Source of the DNA: Telmatactis stephensoni
Lineage: Eukaryota; Cnidaria; Anthozoa; Actiniaria; Isophelliidae
Direction of reading: 5' to 3'
NCBI GenBank assembly: GCA_029948255.1
Contig: JALIZF010001328.1
Span: forward strand, 124,001 to 188,000
DNA length: 64,000 bases
The translations under genes were made by a program, and so were the position numbers. A model generated the notes under the pieces. The model was not told where the DNA came from. It searched no databases and saw only the letters and a list, made by a program, of their open reading frames with translations. Shown one piece after another: positions 45,769-58,484 of this stretch. Position 1 is the stretch's first letter. Each line of letters starts with the position of its first letter.

Positions 45769-48170
45769 AAGAGAGGAGGCATTGTTGACCAAAAATTATG
45801 TTTATTTAATCTCGAATACGAATATTCTGATGGGTAAAAAAACGCAACCAAAAAATGTGGAGGTCCTAGAGGAGAAAAATGGGATTGATACATATGAGAC
45901 TGGGATTCACAAGAAAATAATAGAAATGGGAGTGGGGTTTAAATTTTGACAGAGACGTTTAATTTTGGGATTTGGTTCAAATTGAGACTCCAAAATAGAA
46001 CCTTATTTAGGACCCACAATTAATGATTAACGCTTCATCAAAGCAAACTAGTGCGAACGGTTTGTGCAAAAAATCGGAGATTTCCAAGGATGCATAAAAG
46101 TGCCCAAACTTCTGTTTTTGTGCAACTTCAATGTCCGATTAGTAGTGCAAAATCAATACCTTGTGTACTATCATTTTTTTTCTGCATACATAAAATAAAT
46201 ATTTTTCCTCTTTCCTTTACTTAGTTAGGTGTCAGTAAAGATTTTTCAAATACTTTCAAAAACAAACATTTTGTACACTTATATTTATTAAAACCACCCA
46301 GTTACTTGACACTAGATAAGAATTTCTGTTTTCACACTTCTGAAGAACTCGGTTTCTAAAAGTAAAACAAAAAACCTTTAACAAAACTGAATGACATGTG
46401 AATTGAGTGTTTGTGTGAACTGCATTCATTCCTTTTCACAAGTGCAACTAAAATATCTTTATATGAAGTAAAATCATCAGTTCTAGATCAATTATTTCAC
46501 ATTTTAAAATTACAAAATAGGCTTTATTTGAATATTCTCTTTAAAGTCTCTTTTCCTCTACTGAAGTGCTGGTATTCTAAGAAGCAACAAGCTGTGAAGG
46601 AAGACACGATGCTATATAATTTTTTTCTGCTAAGTGAAAGCTTTTCCACAAAAAGATGTATACAAGATATTTGAAAACATGTTCACCAGTTCACGAGCAT
46701 AATTTAATTTTTTTTTGTCACAGAAATCCGAATAAAAAAGCCGGTAAGTTTCTTGTTTGAAGGGTGATTTTCCAAACTGAACTGCATGAAGGCTGTCAAG
46801 CGAAAGAATTCTTAACAAACACGTCAAGATTCATTCAGACTATTCGTCAAACGAAAATCACCAAAGTCTAAGAAGGCTTTTTAAGCAATATCCCGAAATT
46901 TGTTGAGTAAAAATTGTAAAAAATAGCTGGCAGTTCTCTATTGGTGACTTGCTTCGAAATGTGACAGGGATTTCGAAAAGGCTGATAGTAGGGGGAAAAA
47001 ATTCAAACTTACGATTTTTTCGCTTCAACACAAATAGACCAAGCCAGATGAAAGTCCCTGAATTTCCAACAGGTTTCCAAAGTTTTCATTGACAAAACTG
47101 TGAGAAAACTAGAGTTTTTCAGCTTTCAAAATGCGAAAATCAACTTTTCCACTCTACATTGTTTTTCTCGCACATTGATTGGCTAATGATCAACCAACGC
47201 TGATATATACCATATTATTATTATATATAATACTTATAACATAGATTCCATACAACGCCCGCTCCGAATGGCCAGAAACCTATGAACTATTTGCCCATTG
47301 GCTGCAACGCGCACAGCATCTTCCTCATCGTCCTTTTCAAATGTTCGTTTTCAAGATGCAACACACATAACGCACGCTCCCATTGGCTGAAAGACATATG
47401 AACTATTTCCCCATGAGCTGCACGGCTTTTAGTTTCTTGCTGTGTTCTAGATTTCTCCTAAAAGTTTTCAAAATCTATTTTGCCTTCAGAACGCAATTGT
47501 TCCTCTTAAGACAGAGTTATCGTTCTCTCACTGATAACAAAAGTGACACCAGATCGTTTATTTTAAGTGACCTCTATTTTTTTCTTTTTGTGGTTACAGG
47601 CTTGGTTACCAAGCTGTAACCATAATGTCATCGAGTGTGTAAGTAATTCGAGTTTGCCGAAGTTGACACGAAGTGATATATTTGGCGGGCAATCGGAATG
47701 ACTCGATGTTTACTTAGTTTTAGTCGATTTTAATGATTCAAATATAATTAACTCTAAGAAATATCGTCTTTTCGTTATCCATTATTGCTCTTCTTATCTA
47801 AATCTCTTCATCTACGTGAACTGTTGCACATTTTTCGATAAATGTGGTGTTTACGAAGATCTCCCGAAAGAGACAGGAAACCAACACTAGTTGTTTGATT
47901 TTGTGATGTGTTTTAAGAAATATTTGTCATTTATAGTCAATAGTTGCGATTATTATATGAATATTTCTGCTTGAGAGAAAGTTTTTGCAAGTTTTTTTGA
48001 TAAACATTGGGTTTACGAAGACATTCTGAACGAACTAATCCACTATTGTACATTATTTTACGTTACACATGCAAATTAGGAAATTATGCAAGACCTCTAT
48101 TCCACTAGTACATTTATAATCTTTCACATTCTTGAAAACATGTTCAATTTTAATGTGCTTGCGTGAATGC
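45769..48170. other. Gene-free stretch with small local duplications
   Basis: No supported gene. 47265-47290 and 47378-47415 share CATATGAACTATTT(C/G)CCCAT, and 47830-47890 resembles 47990-48055 (ATAAA-GTGTTTACGAAGA). Consistent with old tandem duplications. Confidence 0.45.
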
Positions 48171-49005
48171 TATTTATTAAACTTTCTGGCCTTATTCCTT
48201 TGCCGGCGTCCTAATCGACGAATCTGGGCCTGCCTGAAGGGGGTAGCCTTTATCAGCCAGGAAAAACACACCCTGTGGCACATCAAGTGTCAATCCCGGT
48301 CCTACTGGTACCATTAGCCTATAGCTTGTTGAGTCATGAGTGCTTCCTAAAAATCCAGCTTGCAAAAATCAAAATATGTCCTTTGTTATCACAAATCATT
48401 TGTGTATTTAAAACATTGTAATGAGGGTGCCTGTTGTAAAACTCTCTTTGTGGCTCATTCGAGGGAATTTGGATTCCATGTGGGGTAACGTCTATACACC
48501 CAACTGCATTTGGGAACTCACGCCATTCATTTCTCATTCCATTCCACTCTCTTGGACAACTTACTTCGGAGTGCAAATAATGCCATGGAACATTTATTCC
48601 CTGGCATAGTAATGCTGACAATGTTTGAGGGCTGACATCGAAAAACAATGCAAGTGTGTCTATATGGGGATACTTTCGTAGCCACATCAAAACAAGTAAA
48701 ACCCTGTTAGATATGTTCAACTTGTATTGTTGCAATCTTTGCCTTGAATTACCGCATCTCGTTATTCTAAAACAATGTGGCGCTGTTTGATACACAATTT
48801 GAAGAAAACTTTGTGGTGTTTCGCCTGTGTTCAGCCAGAACAAGTATCTCTGTTGTGAAATCATGGTAAAAACATATCTACCATCATAGTCATGACCATG
48901 GAAATGAAAGAATAGTCTGTCCCGTAGCGTCAATTGTGATAAAAGTGGTGGATTTATAGACATGACCAGCAACATGAATTGATATAGAGCCATGATGATA
49001 GGCAT
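48171..49005 (-). pseudogene. PIF/Harbinger transposase, frameshifted and truncated
   Basis: Minus-strand protein starting at 49005 (MPIIMALYQFML). Motifs: LLVLMWLRKYPHIDTLALFF (helix-turn-helix-like), FPNAVGCIDVTPHGIQIP (first catalytic Asp), HPHYNVLNTQMICDNKGHIL. After a one-base slip at about 48360 it continues AGFLGSTHDSTSYRLMVP and GVFFLADKGYPL (second Asp). A second slip near 48250 gives RRLGRRQRNKARKFN. The region with the third acidic residue is missing. Together with the Myb-like gene to the right this is a Harbinger unit. No TIRs found. Confidence 0.85.
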
Positions 49006-49435
49006 TGCAATTCTACATATCTCTTCATCATCATCCCCGTTGTATGGGTGGTGGTATTAACAGAACAAACTGCAGAATGCTAGAAAATAGTGTACAACAC
49101 AGAGACATCTCACGATCCATTGCAATAGATAATACAGAATGTGTTTTGAAAATGATCTTTATTGGTGTCAGAACGTTTGCCATGTAAAACCAGCAAGTAT
49201 GATGTGAAGGATTAGCCCCTATTATGGCATCCCATGGTAAAATTTAAATGCAGTATTGCAATCTTGATCTGCCTTTTGTTTATAGTATCACCTCTTCTTT
49301 ATTTTTTGTTTCGCCTGGTGCATTTCTTTTGTGCAGTATGTGGTATGTGTGTGCACGCTTTAGCATCACAAATGTGATGCACCAAGAAAGAGTATAAAAG
49401 TCAAAAAGAAGTGATGCATACCTCACAATTGCAAA

Positions 49436-50192
49436 ATGTGCGTTTTTTGGAGACCATTTGATGCGAGTGACGACGATGAGTATTTTTCTAAGTCTTTTGC
49501 AGATCAAACCAACCAAAAGCAAAAGCGATTCAGAATTGGCGAAAAGGAAAAGGAAATTATCATGGATTCCTACCTAAGGAATGGAGATCAATGGAATAAG
49601 ATTTTACAAGACATTCAACAAAGAATTCATAAAATACCAATGGTGAATGACGAATTGGTGGAATTTTTACCTAAAAGAGGACAGAAATAAGGTTCTTAGA
49701 CGGATCAAAAGGATTGTGCCCGAGGAAACAAAGGTTCAGGCGATGATATTTCAAAAAATGCAGAACGGCAATGCGAACGCACAATGCGAGTACCACAGAC
49801 CTGAAAACACCTTCAGTGGCCCCCAAGAGGAAAAAGTCTATGAAGAATACAAAGCTGGTCCTCTGGTAGAGAAGCAAATGAGATACGTCACAAAGTACAC
49901 ACCAGAGCAGAAAATGAAAGAGGAAATTAAGCCTCTTTGTTGATACTGACGAAAGTGACGATGAGACAGAACAACATGAGTTACCTTACAAGAAAAACAA
50001 ACGAACAATACAAGAAATCGACAGCGATAATGAAGTCAAGACATCCAAAACCAAGAACAGTAAGAAGACGATGAGAGAAGTAAATTATGAGGCACAGATG
50101 GCGCACAAGAACATATGCGAGAAGGCCTCTGCTAGTCTTTCTCTCATGAATGACGTACTAAAAAAGCTGGACAAAAGGCTTGACGATATGTG
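49436..50192 (+). pseudogene. Myb/SANT-like accessory protein of the Harbinger element, two frameshifts
   Basis: Divergent from the transposase. First frame: KRFRIGEKEKEIIMDSYLRN (Myb/SANT helix 1, Trp in GDQWNKIL) to NDELVEF. A slip near 49670 leads to EDRNKVLRRIKRIV...TKYTPEQKMKEE. Another near 49940 leads to VDTDESDDETEQHEL, a basic stretch and the C-terminus NDVLKKLDKRLDDM (stop 50190-50192). Harbinger elements need such a DNA-binding partner for nuclear import and end binding. Confidence 0.7.
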
Positions 50193-51352
50193 ACTATTAA
50201 TTGCATGTATGGTAGTAAAAAGTGTTGAAGTTACATGTAAATTCTAATAGAGATTTCTCATAATAGCGAGATTTTTGACGCATTTGACGCAGCTTTTACG
50301 CACCAAGTATTTACATTTGCATAACAATAATTTCATTGTACCAAGCAAACAATAACGCGTCTTTTATCTAAAGAAACTTTATTTTAATTGTTCTTCAAAT
50401 AAACCTTAACAGGATTTATATACCTAAAGTGCAAACAATAGATGAATGAATTTCTAATTCTGAAAAGATTTAAATAGTACAAAAATACACACAGTTTTGC
50501 TTTCCATGATTTGAAATATTATACTGTCCGTACTGTATCTGATGCCCATTTCAAATGCCAATTACAAACTTGAAAACATCACATGAAAAACAAACTCACA
50601 TATATAAAACTCTAATTTCTTTTTCATTGACATGAAATTTGATCATCTTATAGTAACGTCAAACATTTTTTCTTTTGAAACTAAAGATTCATAAAGTGCA
50701 ACCAATGTATTATTATAAGGAAATAAACTTAAAAGGTTCTAGCAACTATATACTACTTTATGAAAAACAAAATCACATATTTTTTTCCATCCTATCCAAC
50801 AGTCCTTGCATTCTTCAGTCCGGAACTCTCTCCAAATCTGGAGATGCGGCTGACGTCACGAAATCTATTGTTAAACACGAATTTCCCGCGAAATGGCGAC
50901 GAAGCGAGACTCGAACGAATATTTTTACATATCTCGGAAATGTTTCGTATTTTCCGACAATTTATCGATTGGCAAGCTTCAGCAAGGATTCATCTAGCGT
51001 GTAATCAGTGGTTTGAGGTTGTTGAAATGAAAATTTAAGCAAAAAGAAGATTCTATGTCCTTGGATTGACGCCATGTTGGGTTTTGATATTAAGGTATGT
51101 AAAGGAATGTACTTATTTTTCCTAGTATATCGATTTTTTCCGAGAACAATAGTATTTTCCCCCCAAAGTTGAACATGTGTAGAGACTATGTGAGAAGTTT
51201 CAATGTGGTAACTTTTCTAGTATTTTGGTAACCTTTTGCTAAATAATGTGGTTCTGATGGGTACAGATGGCTGGTCATCATCGTTACGAAAGATCTTAAG
51301 CTTTTGAGAAAGCTTACCATTTCTTGTCGATTTTATTATTTGCAGTAAGCAT
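50193..51352. other. Upstream region of the RAG1-N-like gene
   Basis: No recognisable exon. It should contain the promoter, and perhaps the left end, of the element carrying the next genes. No terminal repeat was identified. Confidence 0.4.
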
Positions 51353-54300
51353 ATGGATAAACACAGAGAGGTTTTAAGCCAACACTGTAGGATTTGTGGC
51401 TCCGATCTGTGGAACGACAAACGAAAGTGTCCGGCTTTGGATTTGAAAAATTACATTCAAGCCACTTGGTTAGTAAATGTCTTACTAGATTCACCAAATG
51501 TTCACCCTACGTATGTTTGTGTTAACTGTCGACTGATCTGCAACAAGAACCAGAAAAGCTCTGAAGAAAATAAAACCTACAAGACTCGTGTTCCTTGCGT
51601 AGAATGGAAGCCCCACACTTTGGAAAATTGTTTTGTGTGTTGTCTAAAGACAACAACAAAACGTGGCCGGAGACTGAAAAAAGTTAGAGGGAGACCAAAG
51701 AAAGTCAGGAAAGAGAACGTTGATTCTTCAGTCCCTGCGACACATTCAGATACTGATAGTGACAATGAAGATGATGTAGGCGAAACTTCAACGTCTTGGA
51801 CAAGAGTTTACACTATCGACATGGAAAATCTTGGTGATTCTCTTGCCAAAATCCCACAAGAAGATCTCATACAAGTCATTCATCAAATCTGTAATTTAGA
51901 ACTGGACTTAGTACCACTTTTGGTAAGGTTATTGTCAACAGAGAAAAAGGAAGAGATGTTCAAACTTCTGAGTGAGCAATTTGGTGAAAAAGCCACAGAT
52001 GCTGAGCTTGTCAGAAGTATTCTCAGGAAAGAGGTAAAAGATATCAAGGAAGACATGTCCATTATAGGAGAACAATACAAAGATCCTAAAGTCATCAAAG
52101 ATCTGAATCCAGAGATATGGTTCTTGAAGAGAAATGAAGTTGTGAAATCTGTTATTGAAGGTCTTGTTCCTCAAAGAGATTCAAGAAGTTGGTTTCAAAG
52201 GTGTATTGCTCTAGAACACTTGTATTCTCTAACAGGCAGTCCTCTTGTGGCTCCATTTAGTTTTTCAACAAATGTTGTTATCTTGGCCAATACAAATTCA
52301 AAGACTGCTGTGAATTTAGTAGCAAAGAGTCTTCCAGGTGGTACATACACCACACTTAAATCATGGATGAAAAATTTGACAAACACTCCGTTGACATTTC
52401 CGAGTGGAAGCTGTTTAGTTGCCATAGACAATGATCAAGTCGTTCCAAAGAAATGGAAAGTAAGAGTTCGTCAAAAGGCTCGTGTGAGTGTTGTCACAAG
52501 CATGTGCCAAGCAGAGGTTGATGATGATGGTGCAGTACAAAGACAGGCAGACCTGGCACCCAGGTATGTCATCTTCCATTATTGTCACATTTATCATTTT
52601 AGGGATTCTCTTTCCAGGTGGCCAATTTTTATTAAGTTATGGTCCAAGTAAGAACGAGGCAAGTGCCGCCTATATTTTACCTCTTACCGCCAGTTATTTT
52701 GTGCCCCCAGACCCTCCTAGAAAACGGGGTCTTTCAGCCCCATTTGGGACACAGACACCTACTTCAATCACTCAGATGCTTATTCAAAAAGATAATGAAA
52801 CCCCTGTGAAGACAAAATGACATGGCTTGCCAGTCAACAGTTTGAGTAGATCTTTTGATGAAGTGTCACCTGACCAGGTCATAATTGAACAAATGTGCAC
52901 ATTGATTGTATTATGGTTTCATTGGTAAGTAATATTGTCTCCAAATTGTATTCTTTTAGAAACTGGACATTGAATATGTCAGACAGCAAAAAAAATGATT
53001 TCAGAATAGCTACAGAAGCTGCAGTTGAGTATTCTCCTGAATCTGAGAGAGTGATAAGAAAAGAGGTAGGTTAACCCATGAGGTCAATCCCTTAAAGCTC
53101 ATGTCTTCTGAATTCAGAAAAGAGTTCATAAGCTTGCAATTAGGTCAACAGCCATTTCCCGAGATACAGTTGAGGTATTCCTGTAATAAAATTGAGTATG
53201 AAATAAAATGTCTGTTGGCAATTTGGAAGATATAGCTAATTCAATTAACATTGTCACTGAAAAAGCCTAAAGCTTTGAGAGCGGAATCATGACAAATTTT
53301 TATCACCGTGACAAGAAACTCACTATATGCTTGACAATTCTACAACCTGGACACATATTCCTTAATTCTTAGATAGCCTACAGCGAAAGTTTGTTAGTAA
53401 ACAAAAGATAGTTGAAAGCCTTTAGCCTTTAGGCTTTTTTCAGCGACAACGTTAATTGAAATAGCAATATATATTATGTCAATCTATTTCACACAGTTTG
53501 AAATTAGTGTTATTTAACTTGTCTGCTTTCACTTGCAGAATAAACGTGTGATCCATCAGTGCTTAGAAGTGGTTGTTTCTGAACAAATGTTAGATTCTAA
53601 TGGCTCCTTAACCGATGACATTGATGGCAAAGTGGATGAGATAAAGAAAAAAGCAGAAAGTCGTACATGTCCAAACTGCAAAACTGTAATGCCTAAAACC
53701 AAACGAAAATGTGTTAATCGAGATTGCCAAGTGAATTTGAAGGCAGCGGAAAAGGAATTGTCAGGTCAGGACATTTTGGGTACTGCTCTTGTGCAACCAG
53801 CTAGACAATTCAACTATAGATTCCGAGAAGATGAGGTAGTTATAAGTGTTAAGACAAATGATGACAGTTCAAGTACCATCTCACAGAAACGTGTTACTGT
53901 ATACCAAGAAAACAAGCCAGAGTGGGAACATGTTCCTAGTGGTCATGCAAAACACCAAATAAAGATAACTGTTTCTGATCCTGTCTTTGAAAATCCAGCC
54001 ACCTATGAAGCTGTTCAAGATGTCCTGAGACATGTTGGCCACGTAGCAAAAATATCAAGATATGGTCATTTTGGCCCTGATGCCAGAGAATGGATTTCCA
54101 TCACTATGGATGGTCTACCATATGGTCTTGCTTCTGGTGTTATTGATAATACCTTCATTTGTGTGGTTTGTCATCAGGCAGATAAGAATCCATGTTCCTT
54201 TTTCAAGAAAGATTGGGAACGACATGTTAAAGAGTACCATAACTGTCAACCAACCAAGGTCAGAGAATTTGATTGGGTTGTATTGAGGATCGGGCCATTG

Positions 54301-54956
54301 CATATGGAAATGAATATGGTGAAGACATTCTTCAGGATCAACTGGGATGTCTTCATCTGTTCGTTGGCACAGGAGATGGGTTTCAACAGCGACAGTGCAC
54401 TGAAGTATGCCAAGAAGGCTGGAAACCACCACCAGGCAATGGAGATGTTGGAGATTCTGCAAAAAGGCTGCTGGATGGAGCTGCTCCTTCCTTATGTAAG
54501 ACAAAGAATGACAGAGAAGAAGCCACTTTCAGTAAATGATTTTATATACCAGTGGGCAAAGGAAAGGGAAGATGTGAACTACGTCTACCTATTTGAACAA
54601 GTAAGCTATTTACTCTTTGAGGATGTACTTATTAGCATTGTTTTCCTTCAACTTGAGCACATATCAAGTACCATACATATACCTATTTCAAAAAGCATTG
54701 TGTACACTCCAAGACTGCAAACCATTTTGGTAGTTTTCTAGTAATTTATGTAATCATAGCATGTTTTGGTTACAAAAATAATGTGAAAACAAAAGGCATA
54801 ATTGCTCATAATGCTTGCTCCACAAGGAAACATCACCCAAGGAAAGACAATACTGAATAGATTAATCAAAAGAAAAACTGCCAAAATGCTTTGCAGTCTT
54901 GGAGTGTATAATGTGCACTTGTTGCAACATTTTTTTAATTAGGTCTATAATTATTG

Positions 54957-55145
54957 TGGCATGGTTGGCCTACTGGTGAGAGCACTGTCCATTCACTGGT
55001 ATGGTCTGGGTTCAAGTTCCAGCTCATATTTGAACTGGATATTCATACAATGTCATGTTCATACAATGTCATGTATTGGTAAACTAAGTAGCCACTACAA
55101 AATTTCCCCTACAGAAAATGCTAAATTTAGTAGTCACTATAAATA
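54957..55145 (+). mobile_element. tRNA-like SINE in intron 3 of the RAG1-N-like gene
   Basis: TTGGCCTACTGGTGAGAGCA at about 54966 fits a pol III A box and GGTTCAAGTTCC at 55009-55020 a B box, about 33 bp apart as in tRNA-derived SINEs. Tail ends uncertain. Confidence 0.6.
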
Positions 55146-55634
55146 GCAACCTTAAAGTATTATCAAGCAAACAGAGTCTGTGTGCTTGAGAAATTGTTAA
55201 TAAATTGCTCTTAATCTAATTGTGGATGTCAGTTATATGAACTTTGATCTTTTATTAAGGTTTGGAGATATGTTGGTGCTATCAAGGTGTACCACATGGG
55301 TGTAAGGAGGAATAACAGTTCCTACATAAGAAGTGGAATGTCTGCCTTTGCTCCAGCCTTCAGTGTTCAACCATTTACCTCGAAGTATCAACTCATTGAA
55401 CTTCGTGATACGTATGTTTAAATGTACTTCTCTTGGTAGCAGCTAAATGACATGTGTGATTGATATAAATTCCTTAATGTTCCATTATATAATAACTATA
55501 TTATAGAACATGGAGGCATTTACATTTATTTAAAAGATACACCAAATTAGGTACCTGTACACAGCTTTGTTTCCATGCTGTAATTGATTTCAGAAGAGAT
55601 TCAATGCCCAATGATACAATGTCAGAGGGTTGTT

Positions 55635-55700
55635 TTCCAGACATAAACACTACAACTAAGGGGGGAATTCCAGACATAAACACTACAACTAAGGAGGGAA
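55635..55700 (+). repeat. 33-bp direct repeat, two copies
   Basis: TTCCAGACATAAACACTACA... occurs at 55635-55667 and 55668-55700 with one substitution. Lies in intron 4. Confidence 0.9.
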
Positions 55701-57361
55701 TGGTGGAGCATTTGTTATAAAATGCACCTAATTTGGTACACAGTTTCATTTCAGACAGATTGCTCAGTGATGCAAGGTCAGGAAGGTGCTTTTCAAAAAA
55801 TCCTGATTACATATATAAGGACAAAAAATGTTTGATAATTATTTTTAACATTCCTTTAATTATGTTGTTAACCATTTCAGTCCAAAGTATACGTAAGATC
55901 TGTGACTATAAAGGGTACACTGATCTAAATGGAACACTGCCAAGTAAGTTTTATAAATTATTTTAAATCTTTAATCTACAGATGTGAACGTGCCTTGTAC
56001 CCTCCTGAATTAAGTGATTTTGCTGAAAAAACTGAAGCAGTTTCTACTTCTGGAAATCCCTCAAAAGGTGAAGGAATGGATGCTTAGCTAGAGGAAATTA
56101 ACAAAGACTCCAAAACATGGGAACATGGAACAATGACTGCCAAAGACTGGCTTACGGTTTTCAGAAACCATGACAATTTAAATGAGGTAAACTTCTAGTT
56201 GTATAAAATACATGCAAAGCCTCAGCAGCAGTAATACTTATATTAAACACTTATAGCTATTGTCTCCTCAGCCCTTGTAAAGAGTTCAAGTGCTTTTAAG
56301 TCATGTACACATAAAAAGTATCAAGACACATCAGCTGCTGCTGATGAGAATGACACTCGAAACATGTACAAATTAAAACAAAATGAAGTACCAACTTAAA
56401 AGTGTCATCTCTTCAATCAGGAGTGTAACAAGACCATTCATTTCATTTTCAATTTTTCTACAGCTAAGGGCACAAGCATTCAAGTGGAACCAAATGGTGG
56501 ATCCAAAAAGTACTGCAGAGCTGACTCCAACAAGAGATGACCTGTCCGATGAAATACTTGCATGGCAGGTAAAGTTAAGGAAGGAAAGGTAATTTTCACT
56601 GTATGTTGTGTTAGATGATTAATATGTTGACTTGAATAACTTTAGAACTTAAACTACTACTGGTATCAGGTTTATTGCAGACCCTATGCTGCCTGTAGTA
56701 TACCTAATGTTACTGTATGTGTTGTCAGTAAGTGTGCAATTATTGCTGCAGATCCCCTCAGCTTACACTATTGTCTTTGTATAAGAAAACACAATGATCT
56801 TCAGGCAATACTGACTGTACAGTATGTGTTTCAGCAATATTTAAAAAAAGGAGCTTTACTATTAGCAAGTAGTGAGTTCTGTTTTACTTTCAACAATACA
56901 GACATCCATGTAGAGCAGAGAAAATTGAATGATACTTTTTTGTTAACAGGTACCTGATGCAATCTGATGACAAACAAGCAAGTCATGTTTCTCTGACCAA
57001 CCAGCCACTTGACAAAGATTTGTGTAATATGACTGAAACTGCAACACAAAACAGAAAACTTGTGTACGAACAGGTGATTTGTGGTATCAAAGAAAGAAAA
57101 GACCTCCCACTAAAGAAAGTCTTTACGACAGAAGAAGAAAGTAAAAAGGCTAGTGAGATTGAAAATATGAAAAAAGCAGAGATTATTGCAAAGATAGAGA
57201 GTCTGATGACCAATGATGTTCAAGGAAATTATACTGAAAAGTTTGAAATGCTAAAGAAGAAAAAAGGAAAGAAGAGTGACTTCGTAGAGTTGTATTATAT
57301 GGTTTTAGAAGAGGTAGAGTTCTCCTCTGGTGACAAAGAAGAGACAAACCAAGAAGACTAA

Positions 57362-57836
57362 TGATTTTATTGAACTTCACTTATGAATATTTTAAATAAT
57401 TACACTGTTGATTAAATATCCTCTAAAGTCTTGAGGTCACTTATGACTGATTATTTATTTTTGATTGGTTAGGTATTATTTAATGGTTATTGCCTAAATC
57501 ATTAATCATTGTTATAAATAAAACACAGTGTACATAAAGTATTCAGTAGTAATAATTTAAGGTATTAGAATCAAAATGGCAATCAGAATATGAGAAATAA
57601 TTGATGAATTGAGCATGAGGCAATTTCCACTTTGCTCATTTAAAATTGATATGTGCATCAAAATTAAGTCACTAATTAGGATTTCTAAATGAAAATTAAT
57701 GGTTTTGAACAGGAACATATCAGTACCATAAATTAATTATGGCTGGCTTGAATTTTAGAACAGTCATGAATAAATCTTCATTTACATCCATGCACCAACC
57801 ATAATGTATAGTGTATAGGGGTAGTGATCAGTTCAT
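57362..57836. other. 3'-3' spacer of two convergent genes
   Basis: AT-rich. Contains AATAAA-like signals (for example TAAATAAAACAC near 57515). No gene. Confidence 0.5.
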
Positions 57837-58484
57837 TTAGCTGTCATTAATGTCAATTTCATCGTTTACAACTTCAGTTCCCAAAAGTACTGGAGCTGGT
57901 TTGTTCGCCAAAACTTGTTGGACGCAGTTAGGTATATTTTGAGGCAATTCTAGAGCTCTTCTTGACTTGGACAAGCCCACAATTTTAGAAATCTTATTGT
58001 TATTACTTCCTTTACTGCTTGAAGTTGAAGGACTTGGGGTTAAAGTAAGAGGCTCGACAACGGCTCCAAGACTAGAAGAGTGATTTATTGTATCCGTGCT
58101 GCTCTCGTGTTGGTTGCCACCACTCGCGCTTTGTACCACAGCTTCAGCTCCTTTTGTTACACCAATTCCTGTAACATATTCCTCTCGAAGTTTCCCTGTA
58201 GCATAAAATTTCCTTTTGTTTGTTACATTATTATGTAAAACAACCATAATATCGGCCCCGGTCATGGCATTCAGTTTAAAAGCGGCAGAGAAAAGCGATT
58301 TAGACCTCTTGCTTAGGCATTTGCAACGTTTTGAAGGATCTGCAATAAACTGTATATCTTCTGGACATCTTGGTTTTGGTTTGGATTTTGCTTTAGTTTT
58401 TTGCGGGGATACGGAGCTTTCAGATCTAGCAGTTTTTTCCATAATATCACTTTTAAAGCAGAAATTATGCTTCAAAATGATCAT
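57837..58484 (-). CDS. MADS-box-like DNA-binding protein
   Basis: Single-exon frame of 215 codons; the ATG at 58442 (MEKTARSESS) is an alternative start. Residues about 48-110 read DPSKRCKCLSKRSKSLFSAA, FKLNAMTGADIMVVLHNN, then NKRKFYATGKLREEY. This fits the MADS/SRF pattern of a basic helix with KR-x2-LF, an alpha helix ending in a hydrophobic beta strand (ADIMVVL) and the following FYATGKL strand. A Lys/Pro-rich N-terminus and a Ser/Thr-rich tail flank it. MADS domains bind CArG-type sites as dimers. It lies 3' to 3' with the RAG1-N-like gene and 5' to 5' with the HIRAN-like gene, so it may be the regulatory or end-binding factor of the same element. A host transcription factor is the alternative. 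Confidence 0.6.
   Translation of the reverse strand: MIILKHNFCFKSDIMEKTARSESSVSPQKTKAKSKPKPRCPEDIQFIADPSKRCKCLSKRSKSLFSAAFKLNAMTGADIMVVLHNNVTNKRKFYATGKLREEYVTGIGVTKGAEAVVQSASGGNQHESSTDTINHSSSLGAVVEPLTLTPSPSTSSSKGSNNNKISKIVGLSKSRRALELPQNIPNCVQQVLANKPAPVLLGTEVVNDEIDINDS

Larger units (their letters stand above)
51353..57361 (+). pseudogene. RAG1-N-terminal-like (N-RAG-TP-type) large transposon protein, one nonsense codon
   Basis: Seven exons: 51353-52563, 52960-53065, 53539-54600, 55260-55411, 55982-56186, 56464-56588 and 56950-57361, all GT/AG and in phase, about 1090 codons. The N-terminus reads LSQHCRICGSDLW, VHPTYVCVNCRLI, VEWKPHTLENCFVCC, KRGRR. That is the CRICG / HPT-x-C-x2-C / EWxPHTxxC-x2-C layout of the RAG1 N-terminal zinc region, also known from the Aplysia N-RAG-TP element. 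The rest matches a large uncharacterised family (DUF6589-like, from memory): CPNCKTVMPKTKRKC zinc motif, ITMDGLPYGLASG, REFDWVVLRIGPLHMEMNM, HMGVRRNNSS, SGNPSKGEGMD. A TAG at 56085-56087 follows GMDA in an otherwise conserved exon. Transposase function is not shown. Confidence 0.75.

Noticed and set aside
44531..47619. Several 60-90 codon frames as small genes
   Set aside because: No splice context, motifs or repeat support; expected by chance in AT-rich DNA.
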